The position numbers were made by a program, and so were the translations under genes. The notes beneath the pieces are model-generated. The model made no database searches. It had not been told where the DNA came from and was given only the letters and a program-made list of their open reading frames with translations. A stretch of 64,000 nt of DNA. It comes from Loktanella sp. DSM 29012. GTDB lineage: Bacteria > Pseudomonadota > Alphaproteobacteria > Rhodobacterales > Rhodobacteraceae. The stretch lies in NCBI RefSeq assembly GCF_900110705.1, contig NZ_FOEJ01000003.1, forward strand, positions 124,001-188,000, read 5' to 3'. This document shows, piece after piece, positions 7,248-15,981 of the stretch (positions within the stretch are counted from its first letter, which is position 1; every line of letters begins with the position of its first letter).

Positions 7248-10200
7248 GACTGACGAACCACGGCCGCCTGATCGCCAAGAACCGGCCGGTACATTTCACC
7301 TTCAACGGCAAACGGATGCGCGGCTATCGCGGCGATACGCTGGCCTCCGCGCTCTTGGCCAACGACCAGATCCTGCTGGGCCGGTCGTTCAAATATCACC
7401 GCCCGCGCGGGCTGGTCGCCTCTGGCGCAGAAGAGCCCAATGCGTTGGTCGAACTCGGGCGGGGCGACCGTCAGGAACCCAATCACCGAGTGACACAGGT
7501 CGAACTGACCGACGGGCTGGTGGCGCGGTCGCAGAACCACTGGCCCAGCCTGGAATTCGACGTGGGCGTCATCAATTCCAAGCTGTCCCGTTTCTTGCCC
7601 GCCGGTTTCTATTACAAGACCTTCATCCAGCCGCGCGCGTTCTGGAAACACGTCTATGAGCCGATCATCCGCAAATCCGCAGGCCTTGGTGCGGCTCCGG
7701 AAACGGCGGATGACCACAGCTATGAACACTTTAACATCACCGTGGATGTGCTTGTTATCGGTGGTGGAATTTCGGGTCTGGCTGCGACACTGGCCGCTGC
7801 GCGCGCAGGTGCGCGGGTGATGCTGGTCGAACAGACCGCCGCATGGGGCGGTCGCGCCACGGTGGATCAGCCGCGTATCGACGGTCAGGATGCACAGGAC
7901 TGGATCGACGACACGCTGGCCGCGCTTGCGACCATGCCGAATGTGACGCTGCGCAATCGCACGCAGGGTGCGGGCGTCTATGACCACGGCTATGCCCTGT
8001 GCAACGAACAATTGACCGACCATCTGACGCAATCCGACGGGCCGCGGCAGCGCCTGTGGCGGGTGCGGGCTGGCCAGATCATCACCGCCACGGGCGCGAT
8101 AGAACGGCCTTTGTCCTTTGCTTACAACGATGTGCCGGGCGTTCTGATGGCGTCGGCGCTGCGGGACTACGTGGTGAATTACGGGGTAGCCGTGGGCGAA
8201 CGAACGGTGCTGGTGACCAACAACGACGACGCCTATCGCACTGCGATCGCGCTGGTCGATGCGGGGCTGAGCGTGCCGGTCGTGCTGGATGCCCGCACCG
8301 TTGCAGGCGGAGAGTTGGTCGAGCGTGCCTGCGCGCGCGGCATCCGGGTCGAGACAGGCAAGGCGGTTGCGGCCGTGCAGGGTGGCAAGCGTGTCACGGG
8401 TGTCAGGATCTGCGATCAGGTCGGCGACGGCACCGTGACCGAGGAAATTGCCTGTGACTGCGTGGCCATGTCGGGTGGTTGGTCGCCGGTGGTCCACCTG
8501 TGGTCGCACTGTGGCGGCAAGCTGATCTGGGACGACACGCAAGCCATGTTCCGGCCCGACCCCAATCGTCCGCCGCTGGGGGCGGACGGGGCAGGTTTCG
8601 TGCGCGCGGCAGGCACTGCAAATGGGCACCTGTACACTGCCGAATCCGTGGCGGACGGGTTCGCCGCCGGCAAACAGGCCGCCCGCGCCCTGGGCTTTGA
8701 CAAAAAGGTCGGTGCAGTTCCGCAAGGCGATTGCGCCGTCGAGGACCCGATGGAACCCGTCTGGCTGATGCCGGCGAACGCGTCTTACGACAAACGCGCA
8801 AAGATGTGGCTGGACTATCAGAACGACGTCAAGGTCACAGATGTGCAACTTGCCGCGCAAGAAGGCTTCGAGAGCGTCGAACACGCCAAGCGATACACCA
8901 CCCTTGGGATGGCGACGGATCAGGGTAAGCTGAGTAATATCAACGGCCTTGCGACCCTTGCTATGTCACTCGACAAGGCAATCCCAGAGGTTGGTACGAC
9001 GACATTCAGGCCGCCCTATACGCCGCTGCCGCTGGCCGCGATCACGGGGGTTGCGCGCGATCATCTGTTCCAACCGGTCCGCAAGACACCGATCTATGAC
9101 TGGCACGACGACAACGGTGCGGACTTTGAACCCGTTGGCCAGTGGCGCAGGCCCTACGCCTATCCGCGGGGGTCCGAGACGGTCCATGACGCCGTGATTC
9201 GCGAGGTGACGAACACGCGCGAAAACGTGGGCCTGCTGGACGCCAGCACATTGGGCAAACTGGTCGTCAAGGGACCCGACGCGGGCAAATTCCTCGACAT
9301 GATGTACACCAACATGATGTCGAACCTCGCTGTGGGCAAATGCCGGTACGGGCTGATGTGCAGCGAAAACGGTTTTCTGATCGACGACGGTGTCGTGGCG
9401 CGCATCGCTGATGACACATGGCTGTGCCACACGACCACCGGCGGTGCGGACCGCATCCATGCCCATATGGAGGACTGGTTGCAGTGCGAATGGTGGGATT
9501 GGCAGGTCTATGTCGCCAATGTCACCGAGCAATACGCGCAATTCGCGGTCGTGGGCCCCAAGGCGCGTCGCTTGTTGCAGACCATCGGCGGCATGACTCT
9601 GACCAAGGAAGCGCTGCCCTTCATGCAGTGGACCGAAGGCAAGCTGGGCGGTTTCGACGCCCGCGTGTTCCGTATCAGTTTCAGCGGTGAATTGTCCTAC
9701 GAGGTCGCCGTGCCGGCGTCGCAGGGGCCCGCGTTCTGGGACGCCTTGCTGGCGGCCGGAGAGCCGCTTGGTGTCATGCCCTATGGCACCGAGGCGCTGC
9801 ACATCATGCGCGCCGAAAAGGGTTTCATCATGATCGGCGACGAAACCGACGGCACGGTCATCCCGCAGGACCTGAACCTGCACTGGGCCATCAGCAAGAA
9901 AAAGACCGACTTTCTGGGCAAACGCGGCCAGTTGCGCGATCACATGCAGGACCCGGACCGCTGGAAACTGGTGGGGCTGGAAACGCTGGATGGGTCGGTT
10001 CTGGCCGATGGGGCCTATGCGCCCGAGGATGGTACCAACGCCAACGGCCAACGCCGCGTGCAGGGCCGGGTGACGTCCACCTATCATTCGCCGACGCTGG
10101 GGCGGGGGATTGCCATGGGGCTGGTGCGCAACGGCCCGAACCGCATGGGCGAGGTCATTGCCTTTACCAAGGAAGGCGGCGGCACGCAGGACGCGCGGAT

Positions 10201-10249
10201 CGTTGATCCGGTGTTTTACGACAAGGATGGGGAAAAGCAGAATGTCTGA
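7244..10249 (+). CDS. soxA: Sarcosine oxidase alpha subunit
   Basis: A 1001-residue subunit carrying the NAD-binding and folate-binding parts of sarcosine oxidase. The N-terminus has RPVHFTFNGKRMRGYRGDTL and LGRSFKYHRPRGL; the Rossmann motif VLVIGGGISGLAATLAAARA is near residue 170. The C-terminal 380 residues are a GcvT-like aminomethyltransferase domain (ENVGLLDASTLGKLVVKGPD, FSGELSYEVAVP, MRAEKGFIMIGDETDGT) that transfers the C1 unit to tetrahydrofolate. The ATG at 7244 overlaps the soxD stop by four bases and begins MRLTNHGRLI; an earlier in-frame codon at 7106 would overlap most of soxD and is rejected. Confidence 0.96.
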   Translation: MRLTNHGRLIAKNRPVHFTFNGKRMRGYRGDTLASALLANDQILLGRSFKYHRPRGLVASGAEEPNALVELGRGDRQEPNHRVTQVELTDGLVARSQNHWPSLEFDVGVINSKLSRFLPAGFYYKTFIQPRAFWKHVYEPIIRKSAGLGAAPETADDHSYEHFNITVDVLVIGGGISGLAATLAAARAGARVMLVEQTAAWGGRATVDQPRIDGQDAQDWIDDTLAALATMPNVTLRNRTQGAGVYDHGYALCNEQLTDHLTQSDGPRQRLWRVRAGQIITATGAIERPLSFAYNDVPGVLMASALRDYVVNYGVAVGERTVLVTNNDDAYRTAIALVDAGLSVPVVLDARTVAGGELVERACARGIRVETGKAVAAVQGGKRVTGVRICDQVGDGTVTEEIACDCVAMSGGWSPVVHLWSHCGGKLIWDDTQAMFRPDPNRPPLGADGAGFVRAAGTANGHLYTAESVADGFAAGKQAARALGFDKKVGAVPQGDCAVEDPMEPVWLMPANASYDKRAKMWLDYQNDVKVTDVQLAAQEGFESVEHAKRYTTLGMATDQGKLSNINGLATLAMSLDKAIPEVGTTTFRPPYTPLPLAAITGVARDHLFQPVRKTPIYDWHDDNGADFEPVGQWRRPYAYPRGSETVHDAVIREVTNTRENVGLLDASTLGKLVVKGPDAGKFLDMMYTNMMSNLAVGKCRYGLMCSENGFLIDDGVVARIADDTWLCHTTTGGADRIHAHMEDWLQCEWWDWQVYVANVTEQYAQFAVVGPKARRLLQTIGGMTLTKEALPFMQWTEGKLGGFDARVFRISFSGELSYEVAVPASQGPAFWDALLAAGEPLGVMPYGTEALHIMRAEKGFIMIGDETDGTVIPQDLNLHWAISKKKTDFLGKRGQLRDHMQDPDRWKLVGLETLDGSVLADGAYAPEDGTNANGQRRVQGRVTSTYHSPTLGRGIAMGLVRNGPNRMGEVIAFTKEGGGTQDARIVDPVFYDKDGEKQNV

Positions 10250-10817
10250 ACGTGTCAGCGCCTTGCGCAACCGCGAAACGGGTGGGTCGGTGCAGGTCCG
10301 CGATGCTGGCCTGCGCGGCATGATCACCCTGCGCGGTGATCTGTCGAACAGCAAACTTTCCTCTGTCGTGAAATCGTTAACAGGGTTGAAACTGCCGGCC
10401 CGCAACGGCGTCGTGCAGGACGGCGACACGGGCATCGCCTGGATGTCCCCCGACGAACTGCTGGTCATGGTGGCCTATGACGATGTCCCAGAGGCGCTGG
10501 ACAAGATTGCCAAGGCCTTGTCGGGTCAGCACCATCTGGCGGTGAATGTGTCCGATGCGCGCAGCGTGATGTTGCTGCAAGGGACTTTTGTCCGCGAGGT
10601 GGTGGCCAAACTGGCACCCGTCGATCTGCATCCCGATGTCTGGCAGCCCGGCCAGATCATCCGGTCGCGGCTGGGGCAGGTCGCGGCGGCCTTTTGGCTG
10701 GTGGATGACGCGACGGTGCAGGTCATCTGTTTCAGGTCGGTTGCGGATTATGCCTTTGATCTGCTGGCCGCCTCGGCCAAGGCAGGGCCGGTCGGGCATT
10801 TTGCGCGTGGAACTTAA
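10242..10817 (+). CDS. soxG: Sarcosine oxidase gamma subunit
   Basis: A 191-residue gamma subunit with the family blocks LRGMITLRGDLSN, WMSPDELLVMV, NVSDARSVMLLQG and the C-terminal AFWLVDDATVQVICFRSVADY. It starts eight bases inside soxA. The four subunits are in the usual B-D-A-G order. No one-carbon genes (glyA, purU, folD) follow here; the next gene is sodB. Confidence 0.93.
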   Translation: MSERVSALRNRETGGSVQVRDAGLRGMITLRGDLSNSKLSSVVKSLTGLKLPARNGVVQDGDTGIAWMSPDELLVMVAYDDVPEALDKIAKALSGQHHLAVNVSDARSVMLLQGTFVREVVAKLAPVDLHPDVWQPGQIIRSRLGQVAAAFWLVDDATVQVICFRSVADYAFDLLAASAKAGPVGHFARGT

Positions 10818-10861
10818 CCCCCGCGCATGGGTTGACCCCGTAGCAAAACGCGCTCTTATCT
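10809..10861 (+). promoter_or_regulatory. Candidate promoter region of sodB
   Basis: Two overlapping signals lie before sodB. TTGACC (10832-10837) and TTATCT (10856-10861), 18 bases apart, resemble a housekeeping promoter about 40 bases before the start. GGAAC (10809-10813) is followed after 16 bases by GGTT (10830-10833), one base off the EcfG consensus GGAAC-N16-CGTT. Neither is proven. Confidence 0.35.
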
Positions 10862-10898
10862 GACGCGTCAAAGACCAAGAGAATAAAGGGGACCACCC

Positions 10899-11498
10899 AT
10901 GGCTTTCGAACTTCCTGACCTGCCGTATGCCCACGACGCACTGGCGTCCAAGGGGATGTCTGCGGAAACGCTGGAATACCACCACGACAAGCACCACAAC
11001 GCCTATGCGACCAAGACCACCGATCTGGTCAAGGGGAGCGCATGGGAAGGCAAGTCGATCGACGAGATCGTCAAGGGCACATTCGATGCCAGCTCTGTCA
11101 CGCAGTCCGGCCTGTTCGACAACGCGTCGCAGTACTGGAACCACTGCCAGTTCTGGGAAATGATGTCGCCCGGCGACAGCAAGATGCCAGGCGAGCTGGA
11201 AAAGGCGATTACCGAGAGCTTTGGTTCGACGGACAAGTTCATGGACGAATTCAAGGCCAAGGGTGCCGGTCAGTTCGGGTCCGGCTGGGTCTGGCTGGTC
11301 AAGGATAGCGACGGCAGCCTGAAGGTCACCAACACCGCCAACGGCATCAACCCGCTGTGCTACAACCAGACCGCGCTGCTGGGCTGTGATGTGTGGGAAC
11401 ACGCTTATTACATCGACCACCGCAACGCGCGCCCGGCCTATCTTGATAACTTCCTGAACGAGCTGGTGAACTGGGAAAACGTCGCAAGCCGGATGTAA
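10899..11498 (+). CDS. sodB: Iron superoxide dismutase
   Basis: A 199-residue cytoplasmic superoxide dismutase of the Fe/Mn family, converting superoxide to peroxide and oxygen. Metal ligands are visible as His28 (EYHHDKHH region), His in NHCQFW near residue 80, Asp in CDVWEHAYYIDH near 163 and His in that same block. FWEMMSP and GQFGSGWVWLV are typical of the Fe form. It is preceded by GGGG-type SD and followed by a strong terminator, so it is a single-gene unit. Confidence 0.95.
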   Translation: MAFELPDLPYAHDALASKGMSAETLEYHHDKHHNAYATKTTDLVKGSAWEGKSIDEIVKGTFDASSVTQSGLFDNASQYWNHCQFWEMMSPGDSKMPGELEKAITESFGSTDKFMDEFKAKGAGQFGSGWVWLVKDSDGSLKVTNTANGINPLCYNQTALLGCDVWEHAYYIDHRNARPAYLDNFLNELVNWENVASRM

Positions 11499-11521
11499 TC
11501 CGGACTTGTGTTGATCTATCA

Positions 11522-11553
11522 GGGGCCTGTGCAGACCGCACGGGCCCCTTTTT
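11522..11553 (+). terminator. Rho-independent terminator of sodB
   Basis: An 11-bp stem (GGGGCCTGTGC with GCACGGGCCCC, one G-T pair) closes a five-base loop and is followed by TTTTT. Confidence 0.9.
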
Positions 11554-11566
11554 CATGGAATACGCA

Positions 11567-12535
11567 ATGCACGGACCGACCCCAGACCAGATTTCAGACG
11601 CGCGTGCCGTGACAGAGGATGCACTCGTCCGCACCCCCGTTCTGGCGCTGCGTTCTGCCCGGTGGGACGCGATCCTGCCACAGGCGGCCAGCGTGACCGT
11701 CAAACTGGAATTGTTTCAGCAGGCCGGCAGTTTCAAATCGCGCGGGGTCTATCTGGGGATCCGGCAACTGACCCCCGATCAGCGCGCGGCAGGGGTTGTG
11801 GCCGCATCGGGCGGCAATCATGCGCTGGCCGTCAGTTGGGCCGCACAGGCAGCGGGCGTGGCTGCACGCATCGCCATGCCACGCACGGTTGACCCGCTGC
11901 GTATCGACGGCTGTCGGGCCTTGGGGGCAGAGGTGTCGTTGCACGACGACATGCCAGCAGCATTCGCCGAAATGGACCGCGTCGTGACCGACGAAGGGCG
12001 GGCGATCCTGCATCCCTTCGAAGGTGCACATATGACGCTGGGATCGGCGGTCTGCGGTGCCGAATATCTGGATCAGGCACCCCAGATCGACACGCTGGTC
12101 GTTCCGGTGGGCGGTGGCGGTCTGATCAGCGGCATGGCCACGGCAGCTAAACGGCGTAATCCCACGATCCAGGTGATCGGCGTGGAACCTGTCGGTGCCG
12201 ACAGCATGACCCGGTCGCTGGCGGCAGGACATCCGGTCAGGCTGGACCGGATCGACACGATCGCCGACAGCCTGAGCGCGCCGTTGGCGATGCCGTTGTC
12301 TTTTGCCGCGGCACAGGCGCATGTCGACCGCATGGTGCATGTCACTGACGACCAGATGCGGACGGCGATGGGGCACTACATGGATGTATTGCGGATACTG
12401 GCGGAACCCGCCTGTGCGGCCTCGCTCGCCGCGATTTGCGGTCCGTTGCGCGACGATCTGGCGGGGCGGCATGTGGGAATCATCGCCTGCGGGTCGAACA
12501 TTTCGCTGGGGCGCTATCAGCAGATTCTGTCCTGA
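11567..12535 (+). CDS. PLP-dependent threonine/serine dehydratase family protein
   Basis: A 322-residue fold-type II PLP enzyme. Lys57 in GSFKSRGVY is the Schiff-base lysine, ASGGNHALA near residue 80 binds the substrate carboxylate, and VPVGGGGLISGMA near 180 is the phosphate loop. There is no C-terminal ACT regulatory domain, so it looks like a catabolic threonine/serine dehydratase or a relative (serine racemase, 3-hydroxyaspartate dehydratase type). The ATG at 11567 is chosen over 11555 because TGGAA sits six bases ahead of it. It begins only 14 bases after the sodB terminator, so its own promoter must overlap that region or it depends on read-through. Confidence 0.85.
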   Translation: MHGPTPDQISDARAVTEDALVRTPVLALRSARWDAILPQAASVTVKLELFQQAGSFKSRGVYLGIRQLTPDQRAAGVVAASGGNHALAVSWAAQAAGVAARIAMPRTVDPLRIDGCRALGAEVSLHDDMPAAFAEMDRVVTDEGRAILHPFEGAHMTLGSAVCGAEYLDQAPQIDTLVVPVGGGGLISGMATAAKRRNPTIQVIGVEPVGADSMTRSLAAGHPVRLDRIDTIADSLSAPLAMPLSFAAAQAHVDRMVHVTDDQMRTAMGHYMDVLRILAEPACAASLAAICGPLRDDLAGRHVGIIACGSNISLGRYQQILS

Positions 12536-12539
12536 TTTC

Positions 12540-12564
12540 GGAACTTTGTCCGCGTCCCCTCGTT
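12540..12564 (+). promoter_or_regulatory. EcfG-like (general stress) promoter
   Basis: GGAAC, 16 bases, then CGTT exactly matches the alphaproteobacterial general stress sigma-factor consensus (GGAAC-N16/17-CGTT). It ends 35 bases before the start of the 73-aa gene. No ecfG, nepR or phyR gene is in the window. Confidence 0.55.
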
Positions 12565-12598
12565 GAACTTGTGAAAACAGGAAAGCGAGGAATTTCAA

Positions 12599-12820
12599 AT
12601 GGCAGAACGTCAGAAATCCAGCGATGGTCGCTCTGAAACGTCCGAACTGATCGGTGAACCCGGTGATGCCCCCACGGCGTCCGGCACCGATGGCGGCGCA
12701 CTGGCCCGCCGGGTCGGCAAACGCGACGAAGAAGAGCGCGTCACCAAAAGTCCCGACACGCATACCGATGCGCAAAAGTCGGACAAGATCGCAACAGGAA
12801 CGGATACGCGCAATGACTAA
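12599..12820 (+). CDS. Small hydrophilic protein of unknown function
   Basis: A 73-residue protein made almost wholly of charged and small polar residues (SERSET-like, RRVGKRDEEERVTKSPD, DTHTDAQKSDKIATGTDTR); it has no hydrophobic core, no cysteine and looks intrinsically disordered. A good ribosome site (GCGAGGAA) precedes the ATG, and the gene overlaps the next one by eight bases. Position behind an EcfG-like promoter and coupling to a stress-type protein support its being real. I do not recognise a family. Confidence 0.7.
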   Translation: MAERQKSSDGRSETSELIGEPGDAPTASGTDGGALARRVGKRDEEERVTKSPDTHTDAQKSDKIATGTDTRND

Positions 12821-13265
12821 GATCAAGAATGGTACATGGGTCGTCGTGGCTGACGGTGAAAAAGCATTGTTCCTGCGCAACATCACGGATGGCGAGAACC
12901 CCAACCTCGAGGTGATCCGCAAGGAAGAACAGGACAACCCCAAGGACATCGATCAATCCGCCAACCGCCCCGGTCGCGTCGGCCAAAGTGCGAACCCCGG
13001 CAAGAGCGCCTATGACGACACCGACTGGCATGAACTGGCCAAGGATCGTTTCGCGGCTGACCTTGCTGACATGCTCTACGCGCGTGCGCACAAGGGGCAG
13101 TTCGACAGCATCGTATTGGTGGCGTCACCGCATATCTTGGGCGAACTGCGCGACCAGCTTCACCAGGAGGTCACGCAAAAGGTCATCGGTGAAATCGACA
13201 AGACACTGACCAACCACACTATCGGTGATATCGAAAAGATTGTGAAATCAGACCTCGCCGCCTGA
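12813..13265 (+). CDS. Host attachment / baeRF-family protein
   Basis: A 150-residue protein of the 'host attachment' family (bacterial release-factor-like, baeRF type). Seen: GTWVVVADGEKALFLRN at the N-terminus, a central DQSANRPGRVGQSANPGKSAYDDTDWH segment, and DSIVLVASPHILGELRDQLH near residue 105. The family was named for a role of an Agrobacterium homologue in attachment; its biochemistry is unclear and a translation-linked role has been proposed. The start at 12813 lies inside the 3' end of the preceding 73-aa gene. A terminator follows at 13283. Confidence 0.82.
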   Translation: MTKIKNGTWVVVADGEKALFLRNITDGENPNLEVIRKEEQDNPKDIDQSANRPGRVGQSANPGKSAYDDTDWHELAKDRFAADLADMLYARAHKGQFDSIVLVASPHILGELRDQLHQEVTQKVIGEIDKTLTNHTIGDIEKIVKSDLAA

Positions 13266-13282
13266 ATGATCAGGTTGCTGAC

Positions 13283-13312
13283 AAAAGGCCGTCCCATCCG
13301 GGGCGGCCTTTT
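13283..13312 (+). terminator. Rho-independent terminator after the host-attachment gene
   Basis: AAAAGGCCGTCCC and GGGGCGGCCTTTT form a 13-bp stem with one G-T pair and an ATCC loop; the final TTTT is the U-tract. Confidence 0.88.
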
Positions 13313-13372
13313 GCTTGCGCAGGTCCGTGATTGTCGTCAGTCATGGCGGCATCAGCAAAAGGAACCCGGGTC

Positions 13373-14281
13373 ATGGTCAAGGGAATAGCCGCACTGGTGC
13401 TGGCCTGCACGGTCTGGGGCCTGTCGCCGCTGTTCTACTGGCTGTTGTCGGACATCCCCCCGCTAGAGGTGCTGAGTTACCGCACCCTGTGGTCACTGGT
13501 CTTTTTTGCCGGGTTGCTGGCGGTGCAGGGCCGTCTGCACCGGGTGGGGCAGTCTCTGCGTGATCCGCGCACCCAGATGATCCTGATCGCGGCCAGTGTG
13601 ATGATTTCTGTCAACTGGTTCGGTTTCATCTGGTCGATCTCGCGGGGCAACGGACTCGAGGCGTCGCTGGGTTACTACATCTTTCCGTTGGTTTCCGTGG
13701 TGCTGGGTGCTGTCTTTTTTGGCGAACGGCTGGGGCGTGCCCAGTTGGCCGCGGTGGTGCTGGCCGCTGTTGCGGTCAGCGTGCTGACACTGGGGCTGGG
13801 TGTGCCGCCGTGGATCGCATTGTTGCTGGCAGGCACCTTTGGTGTCTACGGCGTGCTGAAAAAGCGGCTGTCGCTGGGGGCCGTTACATCCGTCACCGCA
13901 GAGGTCGCGATTATTGCGCCGCTGGCGATAGGCTGGCTGGCACTGCGCGGCACGACGTGGCCGGGGCAGGGTGCGGATCTGGGGACACATGCCCTGCTGA
14001 TGCTGTCGGGGCCACTGACCGGGCTGCCGCTGATCCTGTTTTCATACGCTACACAGCATGTGCGTCTGTCCACCGTGGGGATCGTGCAATACCTGAACCC
14101 GTCGTTGCAATTTGCCTGTGCCGTGCTGTTTTTCGGCAACCTGATCACGCCATGGCACGGGATCGCGTTTCCGCTGATCTGGGGGGCGCTGGTGATCTAT
14201 TCGGTCGCCGCATACCGTCAGGACAGGGCGAGGCGCAGGGCCGCCTCGGCGGCGGCGGTGCTGTCGACCACCGTCACATAG
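13373..14281 (+). CDS. rarD: RarD-type EamA family permease
   Basis: About 302 residues, ten predicted membrane helices in two EamA repeats. The N-terminus GIAALVLACTVWGLSPLFYW and VLSYRTLWSL, followed by NWFGFIWSISRGNGLEASLGYYI, match RarD. The transported substrate is unknown. ATG 13373 is chosen because AAAGGAA precedes it; ATG 13343 and 13331 are possible. The last 64 bases overlap the 3' end of the LOG gene on the other strand; the Arg/Ala-rich tail (RQDRARRRAASAAAVLS) is the overlapped part. Confidence 0.85.
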   Translation: MVKGIAALVLACTVWGLSPLFYWLLSDIPPLEVLSYRTLWSLVFFAGLLAVQGRLHRVGQSLRDPRTQMILIAASVMISVNWFGFIWSISRGNGLEASLGYYIFPLVSVVLGAVFFGERLGRAQLAAVVLAAVAVSVLTLGLGVPPWIALLLAGTFGVYGVLKKRLSLGAVTSVTAEVAIIAPLAIGWLALRGTTWPGQGADLGTHALLMLSGPLTGLPLILFSYATQHVRLSTVGIVQYLNPSLQFACAVLFFGNLITPWHGIAFPLIWGALVIYSVAAYRQDRARRRAASAAAVLSTTVT

Positions 14282-14775
14282 TCGCGCGTGTCCTGACCTG
14301 CGAAACCCTGCTCTACGACATGATCCAGCAAACGCACCAGCGGATCCCAGTATCCTGCCACGTTCACGACGATGATGGGTTTGTCGTGCAGACCCAGCTG
14401 GCGCCATGTCAGCACCTCGAACAGCTCGTCCAGTGATCCCGCACCGCCCGGCAGCACGACCACGGCGTTGGCGTTCATCAGCATGACCTTTTTGCGTTCA
14501 TGCATGGTTTCAGTCACGACAAAGGTATCCAGATCGCGTTTGCCGACCTCCCAGTCGAGCAGGTGCTGCGGGATGACACCCATGGTGGCACTGCCCGCCG
14601 ATTGTGCTGACCGCGCAACGCGCCCCATCAACCCCACATCACCTGCCCCGTAAACCAGCCGCCAGCCATTCGTGGCGAGCATCTGGCCGGTTTGTTCTGC
14701 TGCGGCGGCAAAGGCCGGGTCGGTGCCGTCACGACTGCCGCAATAGACACAGATAGAATGGGTGACTGTTGCCAT
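14218..14775 (-). CDS. LOG family nucleoside-5'-monophosphate phosphoribohydrolase
   Basis: A 185-residue Rossmann-fold protein of the LOG/TIGR00730 family, which cleaves cytokinin-type nucleotides to free base and ribose 5-phosphate. Arg94-Lys95 (HERKKVM) and PGGAGSLDELFE at 109-120 form the active-site signature, with Ser in place of the commoner Thr of PGGxGTxxE. The open frame extends far upstream, but ATG 14775 begins MATVTHSICVYCGSRDG as in homologues, so the extension is not coding. It is convergent with rarD and overlaps it by 64 bases. Start codons of this gene and the LysM gene diverge 97 bases apart. Confidence 0.88.
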   Translation of the reverse strand: MATVTHSICVYCGSRDGTDPAFAAAAEQTGQMLATNGWRLVYGAGDVGLMGRVARSAQSAGSATMGVIPQHLLDWEVGKRDLDTFVVTETMHERKKVMLMNANAVVVLPGGAGSLDELFEVLTWRQLGLHDKPIIVVNVAGYWDPLVRLLDHVVEQGFAGQDTRDYVTVVDSTAAAEAALRLALS

Positions 14776-14871
14776 TTGACGCCTCTCGGTGTTGCAGGCT
14801 TTGACGTGGGCCAAACCCTTGTTAATGTGCCACAGCCTGCGCGGACGGCGCATATTTGGCAAGGGATGCAG

Positions 14872-15924
14872 ATGGCCAGCAACAATGCGAAACTCTTGGG
14901 CGGTGCCGCAGGTGCCGTGGTGCTCGCTCTGGTTGTGGTGTGGATGTTTCCCTCTGCCCCAGTGGACGTGGCAACGGTGTCTGACGCGCCGCAGGTGGCG
15001 GTGTCTGACAATGATGCGCCAGTCGCGCCCGCAAAACCTGCGCAGGTGACAAGCATCGATACATTTCTGCTGGGCCCGGACGGTGTTGCGGTGGTGGCCG
15101 GACGGGCCAAACCCAATGCAGAGGTCACGCTGATGCTGGACGGTGTTGCGGTTGGTCAGGCGCGATCCGATGCCAGCGGCGCATTTGCCGGCACGGCCGA
15201 GATTGCGGCCACCGACCAGACCCGCGCGCTGACGTTCGCGGTCGATGGTGCTGCGGCAGGCGGGGATACGATTCTGGTGCAGGCCGGGACGGGCGGTCCT
15301 GCGGCTGATGTGGACATTGACACACAAATGGCACAGGTCGCAGAATCCGCGATGCCGCCCGAGACCCAAGGCAGCGGCGTGCAGGCGGACCCACCCGCCG
15401 CGAACATCATCGTGACGGCGGATGGCGCGCGTGTGGCACCCAACGCAGCCCCCAGCGCGCAGGTCGCACTGGATGCCATCACCTATGACGACAGCGGCGA
15501 GGTCCAGCTTGCGGGGCGTGCGCCGCAGGACGGCAACCTGCGGGTCTATCTGGACAATGCGCCGGTCAGCGATGCGCCGGTCAGTGGCGCCGGTGATTTC
15601 CAGATCGCGCTGCCCGATGTCGCGGCGGGCACCTATACCCTGCGGATCGACGAAATCGCGGCAGATGGCACTGTCGCCAGCCGGGTCGAAACCCCATTCC
15701 AAAAGGAAGATCCCGCCGCGATCCGCGCGCTGCGCGATGACGCACAGGCCGTGCAACAGATTGCCACCAGCACCGTGCAACCGGGGGCGAGCCTGTGGGC
15801 GATTGCGACCGACCGTTTTGGTGACGGACGGATGTATGTCGCCGTATTCGAGGCCAACCGCGACCAGATCCGCGATCCCGATCTGATCTATCCCGGACAG
15901 GTGTTTGTCATTCCCGACATGTAG
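14872..15924 (+). CDS. LysM peptidoglycan-binding protein with Ig-like middle region
   Basis: A 350-residue envelope protein. Residues 6-26 (KLLGGAAGAVVLALVVVWMF) are an uncleaved-type membrane anchor. A Pro/Ala/Asp-rich linker follows, then two Ig-like beta segments (TFLLGPDGVAVVAGRAKPNA near 64 and DAITYDDSGEVQLAGRAPQD near 200). The C-terminal 50 residues are a LysM module (VQPGASLWAIATDRFGDGRM, ending DLIYPGQVFVIPDM). The ATG at 14872 has AAGGG at good spacing; ATG 14866 would not. Probably anchors to peptidoglycan from the inner membrane; specific role unknown. Confidence 0.85.
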   Translation: MASNNAKLLGGAAGAVVLALVVVWMFPSAPVDVATVSDAPQVAVSDNDAPVAPAKPAQVTSIDTFLLGPDGVAVVAGRAKPNAEVTLMLDGVAVGQARSDASGAFAGTAEIAATDQTRALTFAVDGAAAGGDTILVQAGTGGPAADVDIDTQMAQVAESAMPPETQGSGVQADPPAANIIVTADGARVAPNAAPSAQVALDAITYDDSGEVQLAGRAPQDGNLRVYLDNAPVSDAPVSGAGDFQIALPDVAAGTYTLRIDEIAADGTVASRVETPFQKEDPAAIRALRDDAQAVQQIATSTVQPGASLWAIATDRFGDGRMYVAVFEANRDQIRDPDLIYPGQVFVIPDM

Positions 15925-15981
15925 CCCCTGACATTCGGTGGGCGGGCGGCTACGAATGGGGTTCATTCATACGGGATCCCC

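Noticed and set aside
7181-10468. Long minus-strand frames opposite soxA
   Set aside because: Histidine/arginine-rich frame shadows typical of antisense GC-rich codons; no recognisable family.
14776-15966. Open frame extending the LOG gene far upstream on the minus strand
   Set aside because: It is antisense to the LysM gene. Homologue-like sequence begins at MATVTHSICVYCGS (14775).
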